Shown piece by piece: positions 8,047 to 16,249 of a stretch of DNA of 64,000 bases. Positions within the stretch are counted from its first letter, which is position 1, and each line of letters begins with the position of its first letter. Made by a program: the position numbers and the translations under genes. This stretch comes from Asbonarchaeum sp964517675 (GTDB taxonomy: Archaea > Nanohalarchaeota > Nanosalinia > Nanosalinales > Nanoanaerosalinaceae): contig CAZFEL010000002.1 of NCBI GenBank assembly GCA_964517675.1, forward strand, positions 62,001 through 126,000, read 5' to 3'. Below the pieces are notes generated by a model. That model was not told the DNA's origin and did not search any database. It saw only the letters and a list, made by a program, of their open reading frames with translations.

Positions 8047-8399
8047 AGCTCCTCGAAGAGCCGATCGAGGACATCCTCATCGACCGACAGCATCTGCTTT
8101 TCGATCTGTTTCTCCTCATCGAGTCCTCCCTCGATGTTCCTCGGTGTCACCGTTGCCACCTCAGTCCATCGCTCGATGATACCCATGTCCTCCAGCCCCT
8201 CTAGGATACCCTCAGGATCATCGAAACCGGCCTCAGAGGCCGCCTCCTCGATATCATCCTCGTACAGGCGGACACCGTCTGGAAGGGCATCGCGCAAGAT
8301 CGTCACGACCTGGGAACGCTCGACATCATCCATCTGGACGATCAACTGCTCGAAGAGTTCCTTGAGGAACCGCTCTTCACTATCAGAAAGATCAGTCAT
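8043..8399 (-). CDS. Small acidic protein, first gene of paralogue pair
   Basis: 118 residues: LSDSEERFLKELFEQLIVQM, then IEEAASEAGFDDPEGILEGL followed by EDMGIIERW, and a C-terminal VDEDVLDRLFEEL. It aligns by eye with 7729-8046 (N-terminal ExERFL helix, LExLEDxGxI block, VDExxLDR tail). The stop overlaps the next start by 4 bases. No cysteines and no membrane segment. Possibly a small winged-helix regulator family specific to this lineage; that is inference only. Confidence 0.65.
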   Translation of the reverse strand: MTDLSDSEERFLKELFEQLIVQMDDVERSQVVTILRDALPDGVRLYEDDIEEAASEAGFDDPEGILEGLEDMGIIERWTEVATVTPRNIEGGLDEEKQIEKQMLSVDEDVLDRLFEEL

Positions 8400-8474
8400 A
8401 GATACGTATCGATGCGGTCCTGCTCGTTTTCAATGTATCGCAGCACCGTCCAGAGCAGGCATGGGAACGGGCTC

Positions 8475-8906
8475 TCACAGCATCGACGCCAGATCCTGGG
8501 CCCGGCCCTTCGGGATCTGTGTCTCGAGCCCACGCCCGGTCACAAGCCCGCAGCCGATGACCGTGTCACGGAACACGAGGACCACGTAGCCGTTCGAGAA
8601 CGGACAGTCCAGCCGCTCGCGGTCGAAGACAAGCGCCTCGAGGTCCTCCCTGGACAGCTCCACGCGACGCTCCGTGATGGCATCACCGACGAGCTTGAGC
8701 CCGTACGTCGTCGGCTTCATGCCGATGCCTGTATCCCGGAGTAACCTGATCCCAGCCGCCATGAACTCGTCCTCGAGGTCCATCCCATCCGAGACCAGCC
8801 AGATATCGCCGCCCCGCTCGTGGAAAGCATACGGCTCCCAGAACGACCGATCGACACCGAACGTCTCCGCAAAATAAGTCCTAGCCCGCTTTCCTGAGCT
8901 TGGCAA
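8475..8906 (-). CDS. PUA-like RNA-binding partner of the NOL1/NSUN methyltransferase
   Basis: 143 residues. The block AAGIRLLRDTGIGMKPTTYG (residues 50-69), then 'VELSREDLEALV' and 'GYVVLVFRDTVIGCGL', matches the C-terminal PUA-like domain that many archaeal RsmB/NOP2-type methyltransferases carry fused or encode next door. The start overlaps the methyltransferase 3' end by 26 bases, which supports one functional unit. It would bind the rRNA or tRNA substrate and has no catalytic motif. Fusion versus separate genes varies among archaea; here it is a separate polypeptide. Confidence 0.65.
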   Translation of the reverse strand: MPSSGKRARTYFAETFGVDRSFWEPYAFHERGGDIWLVSDGMDLEDEFMAAGIRLLRDTGIGMKPTTYGLKLVGDAITERRVELSREDLEALVFDRERLDCPFSNGYVVLVFRDTVIGCGLVTGRGLETQIPKGRAQDLASML

Positions 8907-9774
8907 CGAAAATCCCTCCTGAATCGAGCTGGTGCGGATAGACCCGCACGCAGTTGTTCAGCGTTTCATCCAGCTCCTCGCCCCGCCACGACGTCACACC
9001 CGGACTGTGTGGCGCATCGAGGTCGAAGGCCTCGACCTCGACCCTGTCAAGGGCCGTCGAGACGACCTGCTCGTTTTCCTCAGGAGCGAAGGTGCAGGTC
9101 GAGTACACGATCGTCCCGCCTGGTTCGCACAGCCGGACCGCCTTCTCCAAGAGCTGGGTCTGGAGCGGGACCAGGCCTTCGATCTCGTCCACGGGTGCAC
9201 CGTCCTTGAGCCCGTCCTCCATCCGGACGTTGCCCTCCGCCGAGCACGGGACATCGACCAGGACCTTCTCGAATCGGCGATCCTCCGGCAGATGGCGCCC
9301 ATCGTTCTCGACCGCCTGGGTGTTGACCACACCCTGCTGGTATATGTTCGCCAGCAGCGCACGCATCCTGTTCTGCCGGACATCGTTCGCGTATATCTCG
9401 CCCTGGTTGTCCATCAGCGCCGCCATCTGGGTCGTCTTCGAGCCCGGTGCCGCACACATGTCCAGGACCGCCTCCCCCGGCTGTGGGTCCAGCGCGACCG
9501 GAGGCACCCCTGAGACTGCCTCCTGGACATAGTACCGGCCCAGCCAGTGGGAGAACGTCTTCCCCGGCCTGACATCATAGGGCATGCGGAGAAACCTGTC
9601 GTTCCAGCCCATCCGCTCGTACGGAACCCCCTCCTCGTCCAGTGCCGCGGTGACCTCCCGGATGGAGGACTTCAGCGTGTTGACACGGATGTCACGGGGC
9701 TGTGGACGCTCGATCGCCTCGAGGAACGCCTCGTAGTCAGGGATGATCGCGCGGTACCGCTCCATCCCAATCAC
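8881..9774 (-). CDS. NOL1/NOP2/NSUN-family RNA (cytosine-5) methyltransferase
   Basis: 297 residues. The SAM-binding motif DMCAAPGSKT is at 105-114, motif IV DVPCSAEGN has Cys177, and motif VI STCTFAPEENE has catalytic Cys227; this Cys pair defines m5C RNA methyltransferases (archaeal tRNA m5C48/49 or rRNA). A GTG at 9774 overlaps the upstream stop as GTGA; an ATG at 9765 is the alternative. It lies in an operon with endonuclease IV, a cupin and a small membrane protein upstream, and its likely RNA-binding partner downstream. The exact RNA target is not readable. Confidence 0.88.
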   Translation of the reverse strand: MIGMERYRAIIPDYEAFLEAIERPQPRDIRVNTLKSSIREVTAALDEEGVPYERMGWNDRFLRMPYDVRPGKTFSHWLGRYYVQEAVSGVPPVALDPQPGEAVLDMCAAPGSKTTQMAALMDNQGEIYANDVRQNRMRALLANIYQQGVVNTQAVENDGRHLPEDRRFEKVLVDVPCSAEGNVRMEDGLKDGAPVDEIEGLVPLQTQLLEKAVRLCEPGGTIVYSTCTFAPEENEQVVSTALDRVEVEAFDLDAPHSPGVTSWRGEELDETLNNCVRVYPHQLDSGGIFVAKLRKAG

Positions 9775-10010
9775 ACGACCGTCGCCAGCATGACCGTCCC
9801 CGTGATGATGACCCCCATGATCGCCGAGGTATCCGGTTCGAAGGTCTCACCGCTCAGCCTGCCGGACAGTGCCGACAGCAGCGCGGTCATCGCCATGCCC
9901 GCGAGGAACGACTCCGCCTGGCTCAGGCTCCACGGACCGATGAAAAAGCCCATGATCCCGCCCATGATCCCCGCGACGATGTCGGCCTCTGTCTGGTCTG
10001 TTATCGCCAT
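9771..10010 (-). CDS. Small membrane protein, 79 aa
   Basis: Gly/Ala-rich hydrophobic segments at about residues 12-30, 35-50 and 60-79, with a short Asp/Glu-rich N-terminus (MAITDQTEAD). It is the third gene of a tight operon (1-base gap to the cupin, 4-base overlap with the methyltransferase). A similar-looking small membrane protein lies at 53943. No family recognised. Confidence 0.65.
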   Translation of the reverse strand: MAITDQTEADIVAGIMGGIMGFFIGPWSLSQAESFLAGMAMTALLSALSGRLSGETFEPDTSAIMGVIITGTVMLATVV

Positions 10011-10011
10011 A

Positions 10012-10365
10012 TCAGTCCTCCTCCATGATGGTATCGTCCTCCTCTCTGTTCAGTTTGACCACGAGGATCCGGAAGGCCTGGTCGCTATCGTTGATGACAG
10101 CATGCGTGTCACCAGGCTCACAGACGATGACCTCGCCTTTCTCCGGTGTGAACGCTGCCTCGTTGACGACCAGGGTTCCGCCCTCCTGGAGGATGAAGAA
10201 TAGCTCCTCGGTCCTGTCATGGCGGCGGGGATCGATTTCACTGTCCGCAGGCACTTCAAGGACCTCCATCGCTGTCGTATCGTCCTCCAGAATCGCAGAC
10301 GGCGCAAGGACCTGTCTGCTGTATCCGTCTTCCTCGATCCAGTCACCCGGTGTCGGTCTCTTCAT
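10012..10365 (-). CDS. Cupin-fold protein
   Basis: 117 residues from the ATG at 10365, which lies one base after the stop of endonuclease IV; longer in-frame starts would run into that gene. The two cupin motifs are visible: HDRTEELFFILQEG (metal ligands His/Glu) and GEVIVCEPGDTHAVIN (His). It is a single-domain cupin_2-type beta barrel, so a metal site is likely, but the substrate (sugar, small acid or regulatory ligand) is not defined. Second gene of a five-gene operon. Confidence 0.75.
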   Translation of the reverse strand: MKRPTPGDWIEEDGYSRQVLAPSAILEDDTTAMEVLEVPADSEIDPRRHDRTEELFFILQEGGTLVVNEAAFTPEKGEVIVCEPGDTHAVINDSDQAFRILVVKLNREEDDTIMEED

Positions 10366-10366
10366 C

Positions 10367-11218
10367 TCACTCACCTGCCAGCCGCCTGGCAACCTCGATG
10401 TTGTCAGCATAATCCCTGTCATCATCGACCGGCGTCTCGAGGACCAGGGGCTTCTGTCGTATCTTCTCGTTGGTCAGGATGGCTCGTATCCCTTCCTCCC
10501 CGATCTCACCCTCGCCGATGTGTCCGTGTTCGTCTTTCTCCGAATCATAGGGATGCTTTGAATCGTTCAGGTGGATGGCGTGGACGTTGTCCCAGCCAAT
10601 GTGTTCCTCGAAGTCCTCGACCATCTCCCGGACCCCGTCAGCATCGCGGAGATCATAGCCCGCCGCGAAGGCGTGACACGTATCGATACAGACACCGACA
10701 TCATCGAAGTCCAGCTCCGAGCCATCGATCATCGCACGGAGCTCCTCCGCATCACGGCCAAGCGAGGTACCGCTGCCGGCGGTGTTCTCCAGCAGGAGCA
10801 CGACGCCCTCCGGGATGTCGCCAGCCAGCTCGTCCAGGCCTCGCGAGACGTTCTCAATCCCGCCCTCGACCCCGGCACCGGTGTGACTGCCAGGGTGGAA
10901 GTTGACATACTCCATCCCGAGCAATCCCGTCCTGCGCAGCTCCTCGCGGAGGGTCGTGACGGACTTCGCGTGGAGATCGTCCTTCGGTGTCGCGAGGTTG
11001 ATCAGGTAGTTCGAGTGCACAACGATGGGCCCGATAGCCGCTCCCCTGTATGCGTCCTGGAACGCCTCGATGGCCTCGTCCTCGAGATCACCGAAGCCCC
11101 AGACCCGTGGCGAGTGGACGAAGACCTGGCCACAGGTCCCGCCGAGATCGTCCTCACGTTCCAGTGCCTTATCGAAACCGCCGGAGATCGAGACATGAGC
11201 GCCGATGTCGATCGTCAT
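10367..11218 (-). CDS. nfo: Endonuclease IV (AP endonuclease)
   Basis: 283 residues, the standard endonuclease IV length. Zinc-site motifs are visible in order: GAHVSISGG near the start, VHSNYLINLA, NFHPGSH, LLENTAGSG, DTCHAFAAGYD, HLNDSK and HIGEGEIG. The enzyme cleaves DNA 5' to abasic sites in base excision repair. The ATG at 11218 is chosen because upstream residues do not fit the TIM-barrel start. It heads an operon with the cupin, membrane protein and RNA methyltransferase, a mixture of nucleic acid repair and modification functions. Confidence 0.92.
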   Translation of the reverse strand: MTIDIGAHVSISGGFDKALEREDDLGGTCGQVFVHSPRVWGFGDLEDEAIEAFQDAYRGAAIGPIVVHSNYLINLATPKDDLHAKSVTTLREELRRTGLLGMEYVNFHPGSHTGAGVEGGIENVSRGLDELAGDIPEGVVLLLENTAGSGTSLGRDAEELRAMIDGSELDFDDVGVCIDTCHAFAAGYDLRDADGVREMVEDFEEHIGWDNVHAIHLNDSKHPYDSEKDEHGHIGEGEIGEEGIRAILTNEKIRQKPLVLETPVDDDRDYADNIEVARRLAGE

Positions 11219-11332
11219 CTGTACCGACCAGTTTGCCGCCAACCGACTTAAACCTGTGGGCAACACGGCCCTCAACCCTGGTAGCAATAGGGCCGAGGTT
11301 CAAGGCCAGGGTAAGAACAAAAGGCAGCAGAA

Positions 11333-11406
11333 TCCCTCCCCCCCGATTTGAACGGGGGACAAGTCGCTCTACAGGCGACCGCTCTGCCAGCCTGAGCTAG
11401 GGAGGG
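11333..11406 (-). tRNA. tRNA-Tyr (GTA)
   Basis: Minus strand: acceptor CCCTCCC/GGGAGGG, D stem GCTC/GAGC, anticodon stem GTCGC/GCGAC around loop CTGTAGA with anticodon GTA, T arm CCCCG-TTCAAAT-CGGGG, discriminator A. No intron, which is worth noting because archaeal tRNA-Tyr genes often carry one. CCA is not encoded. Confidence 0.95.
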
Positions 11407-11461
11407 ATACTTGAAGAGCACATACCCGGGTACAGCGGAGACTTAAATACCTTGCCCGGGA

Positions 11462-12886
11462 TCAGCTGAAATCCGCCGAGACCGGGTGAGACTGCTGCTC
11501 GGACTCCTTGCCGCCTTTCTCGTAGGTCACCGTTGCCTCGGGCAGGGACACATAGCCCTCGACCTGGACACGGGGCCTGACCCTGTAGGTGATGATCCGC
11601 TCCTCGCCCGGATCCATCCGGCCGAGCTTCCAGACCATCTTCGTGCCCTCATCCGTGCCCTGGATCTTCTCCGGGCTCCTGGAATCGAACTTCTCGATGA
11701 GGGACGCGATACCGGGGACGAAGTCCTCGACAGTCACTTCCTTGATCTCACTGCCGGTCTTGTTCTTCACACGGAGATGGATCGAGTGCTGGTCACCCGC
11801 CTCCCTGCCGGACTTCACGATCGTCACCGTCCTGTACTGGCGGAGCACCAGCACAGCCGCCCCGAGCAGGATAACGACCACCAGGGCGAGCGACCAGTAG
11901 TTCAAGGTGTACGTGTATGTCACGGACTCACCCGGCTCCAGCCGCTCGACCGACCAGGTGAAAACCTCCTGGCCACCCTCGCTCGCAACGGTATCCGGCT
12001 CAGTAGAGTACGAGAGGAACGGTGAGAGGTACCACACAACAGATCCAGAGACGTTCGCATCCTCGATAACAGTGTTACCGTCGTTCATCATCGTCACCTT
12101 CCGGCGCGATGTCAGGAACCTGTTTTTCTGGCTCCTGTTTGTCTCAAAGCTCTCCTTGGCGCGGACCTCGACGCGGGCCTCCTGTGTGCTGTGGACATCG
12201 CCATCGATCTCCTTGACACGGACATCGAGATTGTAGACACCGGCACTGTATCCCGTCAGGTCGATAGCGGCATCGATCTGTTCCGTCTCACCTGCCTCCA
12301 TCGCAGGGACCCCTTTAGTCACCCTCCTCCCGTTCATCTCGAGGATGAGACGGTACTGGTTGGACGCGATATCCCGCTGAATGACGTTCTTGATCGTCAT
12401 CGAGACAGAAAGGTTCTCTCCCGGATCGTAGGCTGCCTCCGGACCCTCAAACTGCGTGATCTGGATGTCACGATCCCTGGTCACGGAGAAGCTGACAAGT
12501 TCACTGTACTGATTGTCCGGGTCATCCAGCGTATAGACGACGATCTCCGGGCCCATCCTGCCGGCGACCGCGGTCAGGTCCGGGGTTACATAGAGGGTCG
12601 ATGTCCTCGTCTCGCCCGGTTCCAGGCCCAGGAACGGCGGATGCGGTCCGGAATACCATCCCGGATCCGTGGCAGTCCCCGTCTCGAACGAGACACGGAA
12701 CCTCCGATCTGTATCTCCCGTGTTGGTCACATCGACCTTGAACATTGCCGTCTCGCCGATCGATGGATTCACAACAGTGTTCTCCTCGGTTATATCGACC
12801 TCGAACCCATCCTGTGCGGTAGCAGGTACGGCCAGCAATGCAACGGCAAGAACCACCAGACCGAACTTCCGGGTGCCAACGTCCAT
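11462..12886 (-). CDS. Exported membrane-anchored protein with CARDB/S-layer-like domains
   Basis: 474 residues from the ATG at 12886, supported by a tttattaat box about 25 bases upstream. The N-terminus has a Sec signal ending AVPATAQ (about 1-25). Beta-sandwich repeats with 'NTGDTDRRFRVSFE' and 'LEPGETRTSTLYV' patterns follow, typical of CARDB or NPCBM-associated adhesion folds. A single transmembrane segment (about 331-352) is followed by a further folded region of about 120 residues that would lie in the cytoplasm if the topology is simple. N-x-S/T sequons occur in the exterior part. Role: cell surface; partner unknown. The giant exoprotein at 51147 has a similar architecture. Confidence 0.75.
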   Translation of the reverse strand: MDVGTRKFGLVVLAVALLAVPATAQDGFEVDITEENTVVNPSIGETAMFKVDVTNTGDTDRRFRVSFETGTATDPGWYSGPHPPFLGLEPGETRTSTLYVTPDLTAVAGRMGPEIVVYTLDDPDNQYSELVSFSVTRDRDIQITQFEGPEAAYDPGENLSVSMTIKNVIQRDIASNQYRLILEMNGRRVTKGVPAMEAGETEQIDAAIDLTGYSAGVYNLDVRVKEIDGDVHSTQEARVEVRAKESFETNRSQKNRFLTSRRKVTMMNDGNTVIEDANVSGSVVWYLSPFLSYSTEPDTVASEGGQEVFTWSVERLEPGESVTYTYTLNYWSLALVVVILLGAAVLVLRQYRTVTIVKSGREAGDQHSIHLRVKNKTGSEIKEVTVEDFVPGIASLIEKFDSRSPEKIQGTDEGTKMVWKLGRMDPGEERIITYRVRPRVQVEGYVSLPEATVTYEKGGKESEQQSHPVSADFS

Positions 12887-12975
12887 ACGTCCAGAATATT
12901 GCCAGAGGAGATTAATAAAGATGGGTATCGGCCAGCAGTCAGATGCCGCAGTCACCACACAGCCCCGGTCAGCAG

Positions 12976-13461
12976 TCAGTGCAACGTGCCCTCGCGGGTA
13001 TCGACATCATAGGCGAACAGGGCATACCCGACATCTGCGGTCGAGAAACCGGTCTCTCCCGCGATCGCGCGTATCTCTCCCATCATCGTGACATAGTCAT
13101 CAGCATCGAATGACTCCTTCTGCCCCTCGAGGCGACCAAGCCGTTCCAGGGACGCCCCGGTGTCAGGGTCGACCCAGTAGTACACCGTCGAGGTTCGTTT
13201 CCCGCTGTGCAGGTCACCGTACCCGCCGTCGGTCCTGAGCTCGACGTCCCCGTCAATGTCCTCGAGCTGGTAGCCAGCCTCCTCGAGTGCTTGCCGGTAG
13301 TGGGCGTCCGGGAAGTAGGTGTTGAGGTCCCACTGCATCTCCCCGTCATAGGGGTTCCGGAGATTCAGCCAGTACGGCTTTTCATCTTGAACGTACTGTT
13401 TCCGTTCCTCGTACGTTGCTGCCAGCGTCTGTGGCTCGTCGGTGTAGTCCTCGATCGGGTA
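12976..13461 (-). pseudogene. 5'-truncated gene at the island edge
   Basis: An ATG at 13338 gives 120 residues (MQWDLNTYFPD), but the same frame stays open with protein-like sequence up to 13461 (EDYTDEPQTLAATYEERKQ and YWLNLRNPYDGEM), where it hits an in-frame TGA and no start codon is present. The missing N-terminus and the change to AT-rich sequence immediately beyond suggest the gene was cut by the insertion of the neighbouring island. The remaining part is soluble and contains YYWVDPDTG and SFDADDYVTMM stretches. Family not recognised. Confidence 0.5.
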
Positions 13462-13618
13462 TCACCCTTGCAGGCAGAAGGGGACGACAGTGAAATACAG
13501 TCTCGGGGAGGCCGTCGTTCGGATGGGGAAATCATGGTCACAACCAGTGACCGAAGTAGCCCCACCAAATTTTTTTTAAATAAAAATATGACAGTACAAA
13601 TATAGGTAGTGGTATCCG

Positions 13619-14827
13619 ATGTCTGAAGATATTTCTGATGAAGAAGTCGCTGAACTCAATCGACGAAACTTCCTCAAAGCAGTCGGAGCCGGCGTCTCCC
13701 TAAGCACCATCAATCTTCTCAGTGAGGACGAAGCACAGATAGGCGATATCACATACAACCCGCAGGAAGAAGTACCATACGTTGCCGGATGGAGTAACGA
13801 AATTCAGGATGGAGAAATTGTTAAGGAACAGTTTTACAAGACAGTCTCAATTGACAGATGGGAGAAAAAACAGGCAACACGTAGTGCAATCCAGAACGTT
13901 GGGGAGTTCTTGAAAAGCACTTATGACTCCGCAGACGAGTATTTCTCTATCATACAGACGACAGATGAGGGAAGTCCAACAGGAAGAGGGATAGAAATCG
14001 GTGTGTCTGACGAAGCCCCCTACTCAATCGACGAAGTTGAGGAATCAGTACCGTACCATGTTTCAGGGCACGGGACTACATCAGACTCCGAATTTGAACT
14101 CCCAGTAGGGGTGAGACGGCTAAACCGTAGGCCGCAGAGCCATGGCTGTTATGACGAAAGTGGCGGGGGTTATGAACTCTATGATGATGTTCCAGCGGCT
14201 GCACCCATCGCTTCTAAAGAAGCCGCTAAACCTGCAACTGAAGCCGGACCATTTTGGCACGGTGACGAGGGGATTGGCTGGATAACAAACCATCATGTCG
14301 TTGACGATGGTAGTCCAATCGGCGATGTTGTAAATCTGCTCGAAAATGATCATGCTATCTCCGAGGAGACGATAGGAGAGGTCTCTGATTATGTGCGAAA
14401 TGGAGATCAGTTGGATCTCGCTCACATTCGACGTACTGTCGCCTATAAAGAACCTCACGAGTGGATCCCTCGGATAGATTACACAGACAACGAGGAGCAC
14501 GCTATTGTCGGTGTAGTTAGTGACGATGAACTTGAGGAAAACGAGGGTGATTCCAGTTGGAATCTCGTATCACAGGGACATGCCACTTGCCGAGGAGTAG
14601 GATATGTATGGGACCTTGAACACGATCTCTTTGGCAATATTATTGGCGTGATGATGGATGACGACTACACAGACGACGGAGATTCTGGCGGTGTTCTCTA
14701 TCATTACGATGGTGAAGACGCCCATATCTGCGGCGTGGTTGCTGCGTTAACAAATAACGATAAAACGTATGGTAACACCGCTGAAACAGCCGAGGATGAA
14801 TTTAATGGCGCTTGGTTGACCCAGTAG
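13619..14827 (+). CDS. Tat-exported trypsin-like serine protease, copy 1
   Basis: 402 residues. A twin-arginine signal NRRNFLKAVGAG (14-25) sends a folded enzyme across the membrane. The chymotrypsin-fold triad can be read as His226 (GWITNHHVV), Asp266 (QLDLAHI) and Ser356 (DDGDSGG). The region between signal and His (about 40-200) is shared in part with the copy at 17244 and may act as a propeptide. A long AT-rich promoter (tttttttaaataaaaata, about 13570-13587) precedes it. The gene is followed 30 bases later by an anchored six-Cys exoprotein, an order repeated at 17244-18898. Codon use is AT-richer than flanking genes. Substrate unknown. Confidence 0.82.
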   Translation: MSEDISDEEVAELNRRNFLKAVGAGVSLSTINLLSEDEAQIGDITYNPQEEVPYVAGWSNEIQDGEIVKEQFYKTVSIDRWEKKQATRSAIQNVGEFLKSTYDSADEYFSIIQTTDEGSPTGRGIEIGVSDEAPYSIDEVEESVPYHVSGHGTTSDSEFELPVGVRRLNRRPQSHGCYDESGGGYELYDDVPAAAPIASKEAAKPATEAGPFWHGDEGIGWITNHHVVDDGSPIGDVVNLLENDHAISEETIGEVSDYVRNGDQLDLAHIRRTVAYKEPHEWIPRIDYTDNEEHAIVGVVSDDELEENEGDSSWNLVSQGHATCRGVGYVWDLEHDLFGNIIGVMMDDDYTDDGDSGGVLYHYDGEDAHICGVVAALTNNDKTYGNTAETAEDEFNGAWLTQ

Positions 14828-14857
14828 CGTCTAAATCCAGTCGTATCTACTGTAGTG

Positions 14858-15358
14858 ATGGACACAACACAGGCCAAATTTAGCCCAGTTATGAAAGCAT
14901 TCGTCGGCGCTATCGCCCTTATAGCGGTGTATGTTGGATTTATATCAGTGACGAATAATGTAACGCGGGCTGATTTGTCGAAGCAGATCTCGAACAAGAC
15001 ATGCGGAGCGCTAATGGTGAATTCCTCTTCTTCGATAGATGATCTCTGTCCCGGCGGAATGGCGTGTTTTGCAGGAGGGTTCGACAGAGACCGAGTCCGT
15101 GAAGAAATTGATGGAGCACGGTGTGTGACGTCAACTTTTGTTGACCACTATTGTGGATTATTTGAGTCAAATCTGAGGCTACAGTCCCTGCCACCGGAGA
15201 TGGGTAATTGTCAACCAGAGTATTCCCCGATCACAGTGATACAACGGTTGATGAACGAACCGGATTTATACGGGAGGATCTTTGACACGAATCAAAACGG
15301 CCCTGAGATAATCAAGTCTCACGGCCTCAAGCCGGTGAAAAACACTGCAGATTCTTAG
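14858..15358 (+). CDS. Membrane-anchored six-cysteine exoprotein, paralogue 1
   Basis: 166 residues. One N-terminal hydrophobic segment (about 13-32) is followed by TNNVTRADLSKQISN and an outside domain with six cysteines: KTCG, DLCPGG, MACF, ARCV, HYCG and GNCQ. The same order and local context occur in 16250-16795 and 18506-18898. The C-terminal block LYGRI...NQNGPEIIKSHGLK is shared with the copy at 16250. Three disulfides outside the cell are likely. The ATG at 14858 is preferred over a GTG three bases earlier, because paralogues also start MD. It is placed directly after the protease, so a protease inhibitor, chaperone or immunity role is plausible but unproven. No known family recognised. 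Confidence 0.72.
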   Translation: MDTTQAKFSPVMKAFVGAIALIAVYVGFISVTNNVTRADLSKQISNKTCGALMVNSSSSIDDLCPGGMACFAGGFDRDRVREEIDGARCVTSTFVDHYCGLFESNLRLQSLPPEMGNCQPEYSPITVIQRLMNEPDLYGRIFDTNQNGPEIIKSHGLKPVKNTADS

Positions 15359-15388
15359 AGGGGCGGATATACAAGTGCATAGGGGAAA

Positions 15389-16207
15389 ATAGCAGCAAGA
15401 GAAATCTTATTCGGCATCATAGTCATTACGTTCGGACTAATTGTCACTTACCATAGTACCGACTTCGGCGGCCACGACCGGCTGACGGTCTCGGAGTTCA
15501 CCTCGGACGGGGACGTTGTGTACCCGGTCCAGTACGAGGTGCGGGTCACTGCACAGTGGCCTGAACCACCTGCAGGGACCGATCTCCTGGACTCGCTGGG
15601 CGACGGGACAGGCCCCGACGTGGAACTGGAGGGACTGACCGCCGACCAGCGGGCCGCGACGGCCGGCGATGCCGTGGTGGTGTTCAACGGGACCTACTAC
15701 AACCTGACACGGCAGCGGTTCGACGGGTCGGACATCACGATCGCGTGGAACGGGACCCTGCTCGATACCGTCGCGACCGAGGACGAGCCCGCCCGGATGC
15801 GGTTCACCATCACCAACACCGGCTCACGGCCACTGTACATCTCCACCGGGGAGGGCTGTCCCTTCGGACCATATAGCGCACAGCACAGGGACGGGCATTC
15901 CTTCCTCCTGTGGTCGCCGCTGTACCAGGAACTGCTCAACACCACATTGGCGACCTACAACGGTGACGGGATCTTCTCCGAGGTCGGTGTGGCCTGTGGC
16001 CTCGGACAGGGCGAAAGCGAGTCAGCCACCTACATGATCGCACCACAGCTCGATGGCGTCCGTCCCGGCACCTACACCGTCAACGAGACCATCGACGTCG
16101 CGGCACTCGAACAGCCCCTCGGGACCGCAGAGACATCGCTGCACGCCGAGAAGTCCCCGACCGGCACCTTCCGGCACACCACTACGTTCACCCTGACGCC
16201 CGGCTGA
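15389..16207 (+). CDS. Anchored exoprotein with inhibitor-like beta domain; no canonical start codon
   Basis: The frame from a GTG at 15518 gives 229 residues, but it stays open upstream and encodes a clear membrane anchor (REILFGIIVITFGLIVTYHS) with no ATG, GTG or TTG before it. An ATA at 15389 lies at leaderless distance from a gatataca box (15367-15374), so an AUA start, or a mutated ATG, is proposed (272 residues). The outside domain (MRFTITNTGSRPLYISTGEG, later WSPLYQ and GVRPGTYTVNETI) resembles BsuPI-type proteinase-inhibitor or DUF4232-like beta sandwiches. It has two Cys and several N-x-S/T sequons. The sequence from about 15470 on is GC-rich like the host. It precedes a six-Cys paralogue by 42 bases. 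Confidence 0.6.
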   Translation: MAAREILFGIIVITFGLIVTYHSTDFGGHDRLTVSEFTSDGDVVYPVQYEVRVTAQWPEPPAGTDLLDSLGDGTGPDVELEGLTADQRAATAGDAVVVFNGTYYNLTRQRFDGSDITIAWNGTLLDTVATEDEPARMRFTITNTGSRPLYISTGEGCPFGPYSAQHRDGHSFLLWSPLYQELLNTTLATYNGDGIFSEVGVACGLGQGESESATYMIAPQLDGVRPGTYTVNETIDVAALEQPLGTAETSLHAEKSPTGTFRHTTTFTLTPG

Positions 16208-16249
16208 CCCGGCCAAACAAGGAAAAGGAACGGTACGCAGAAAGGCATC

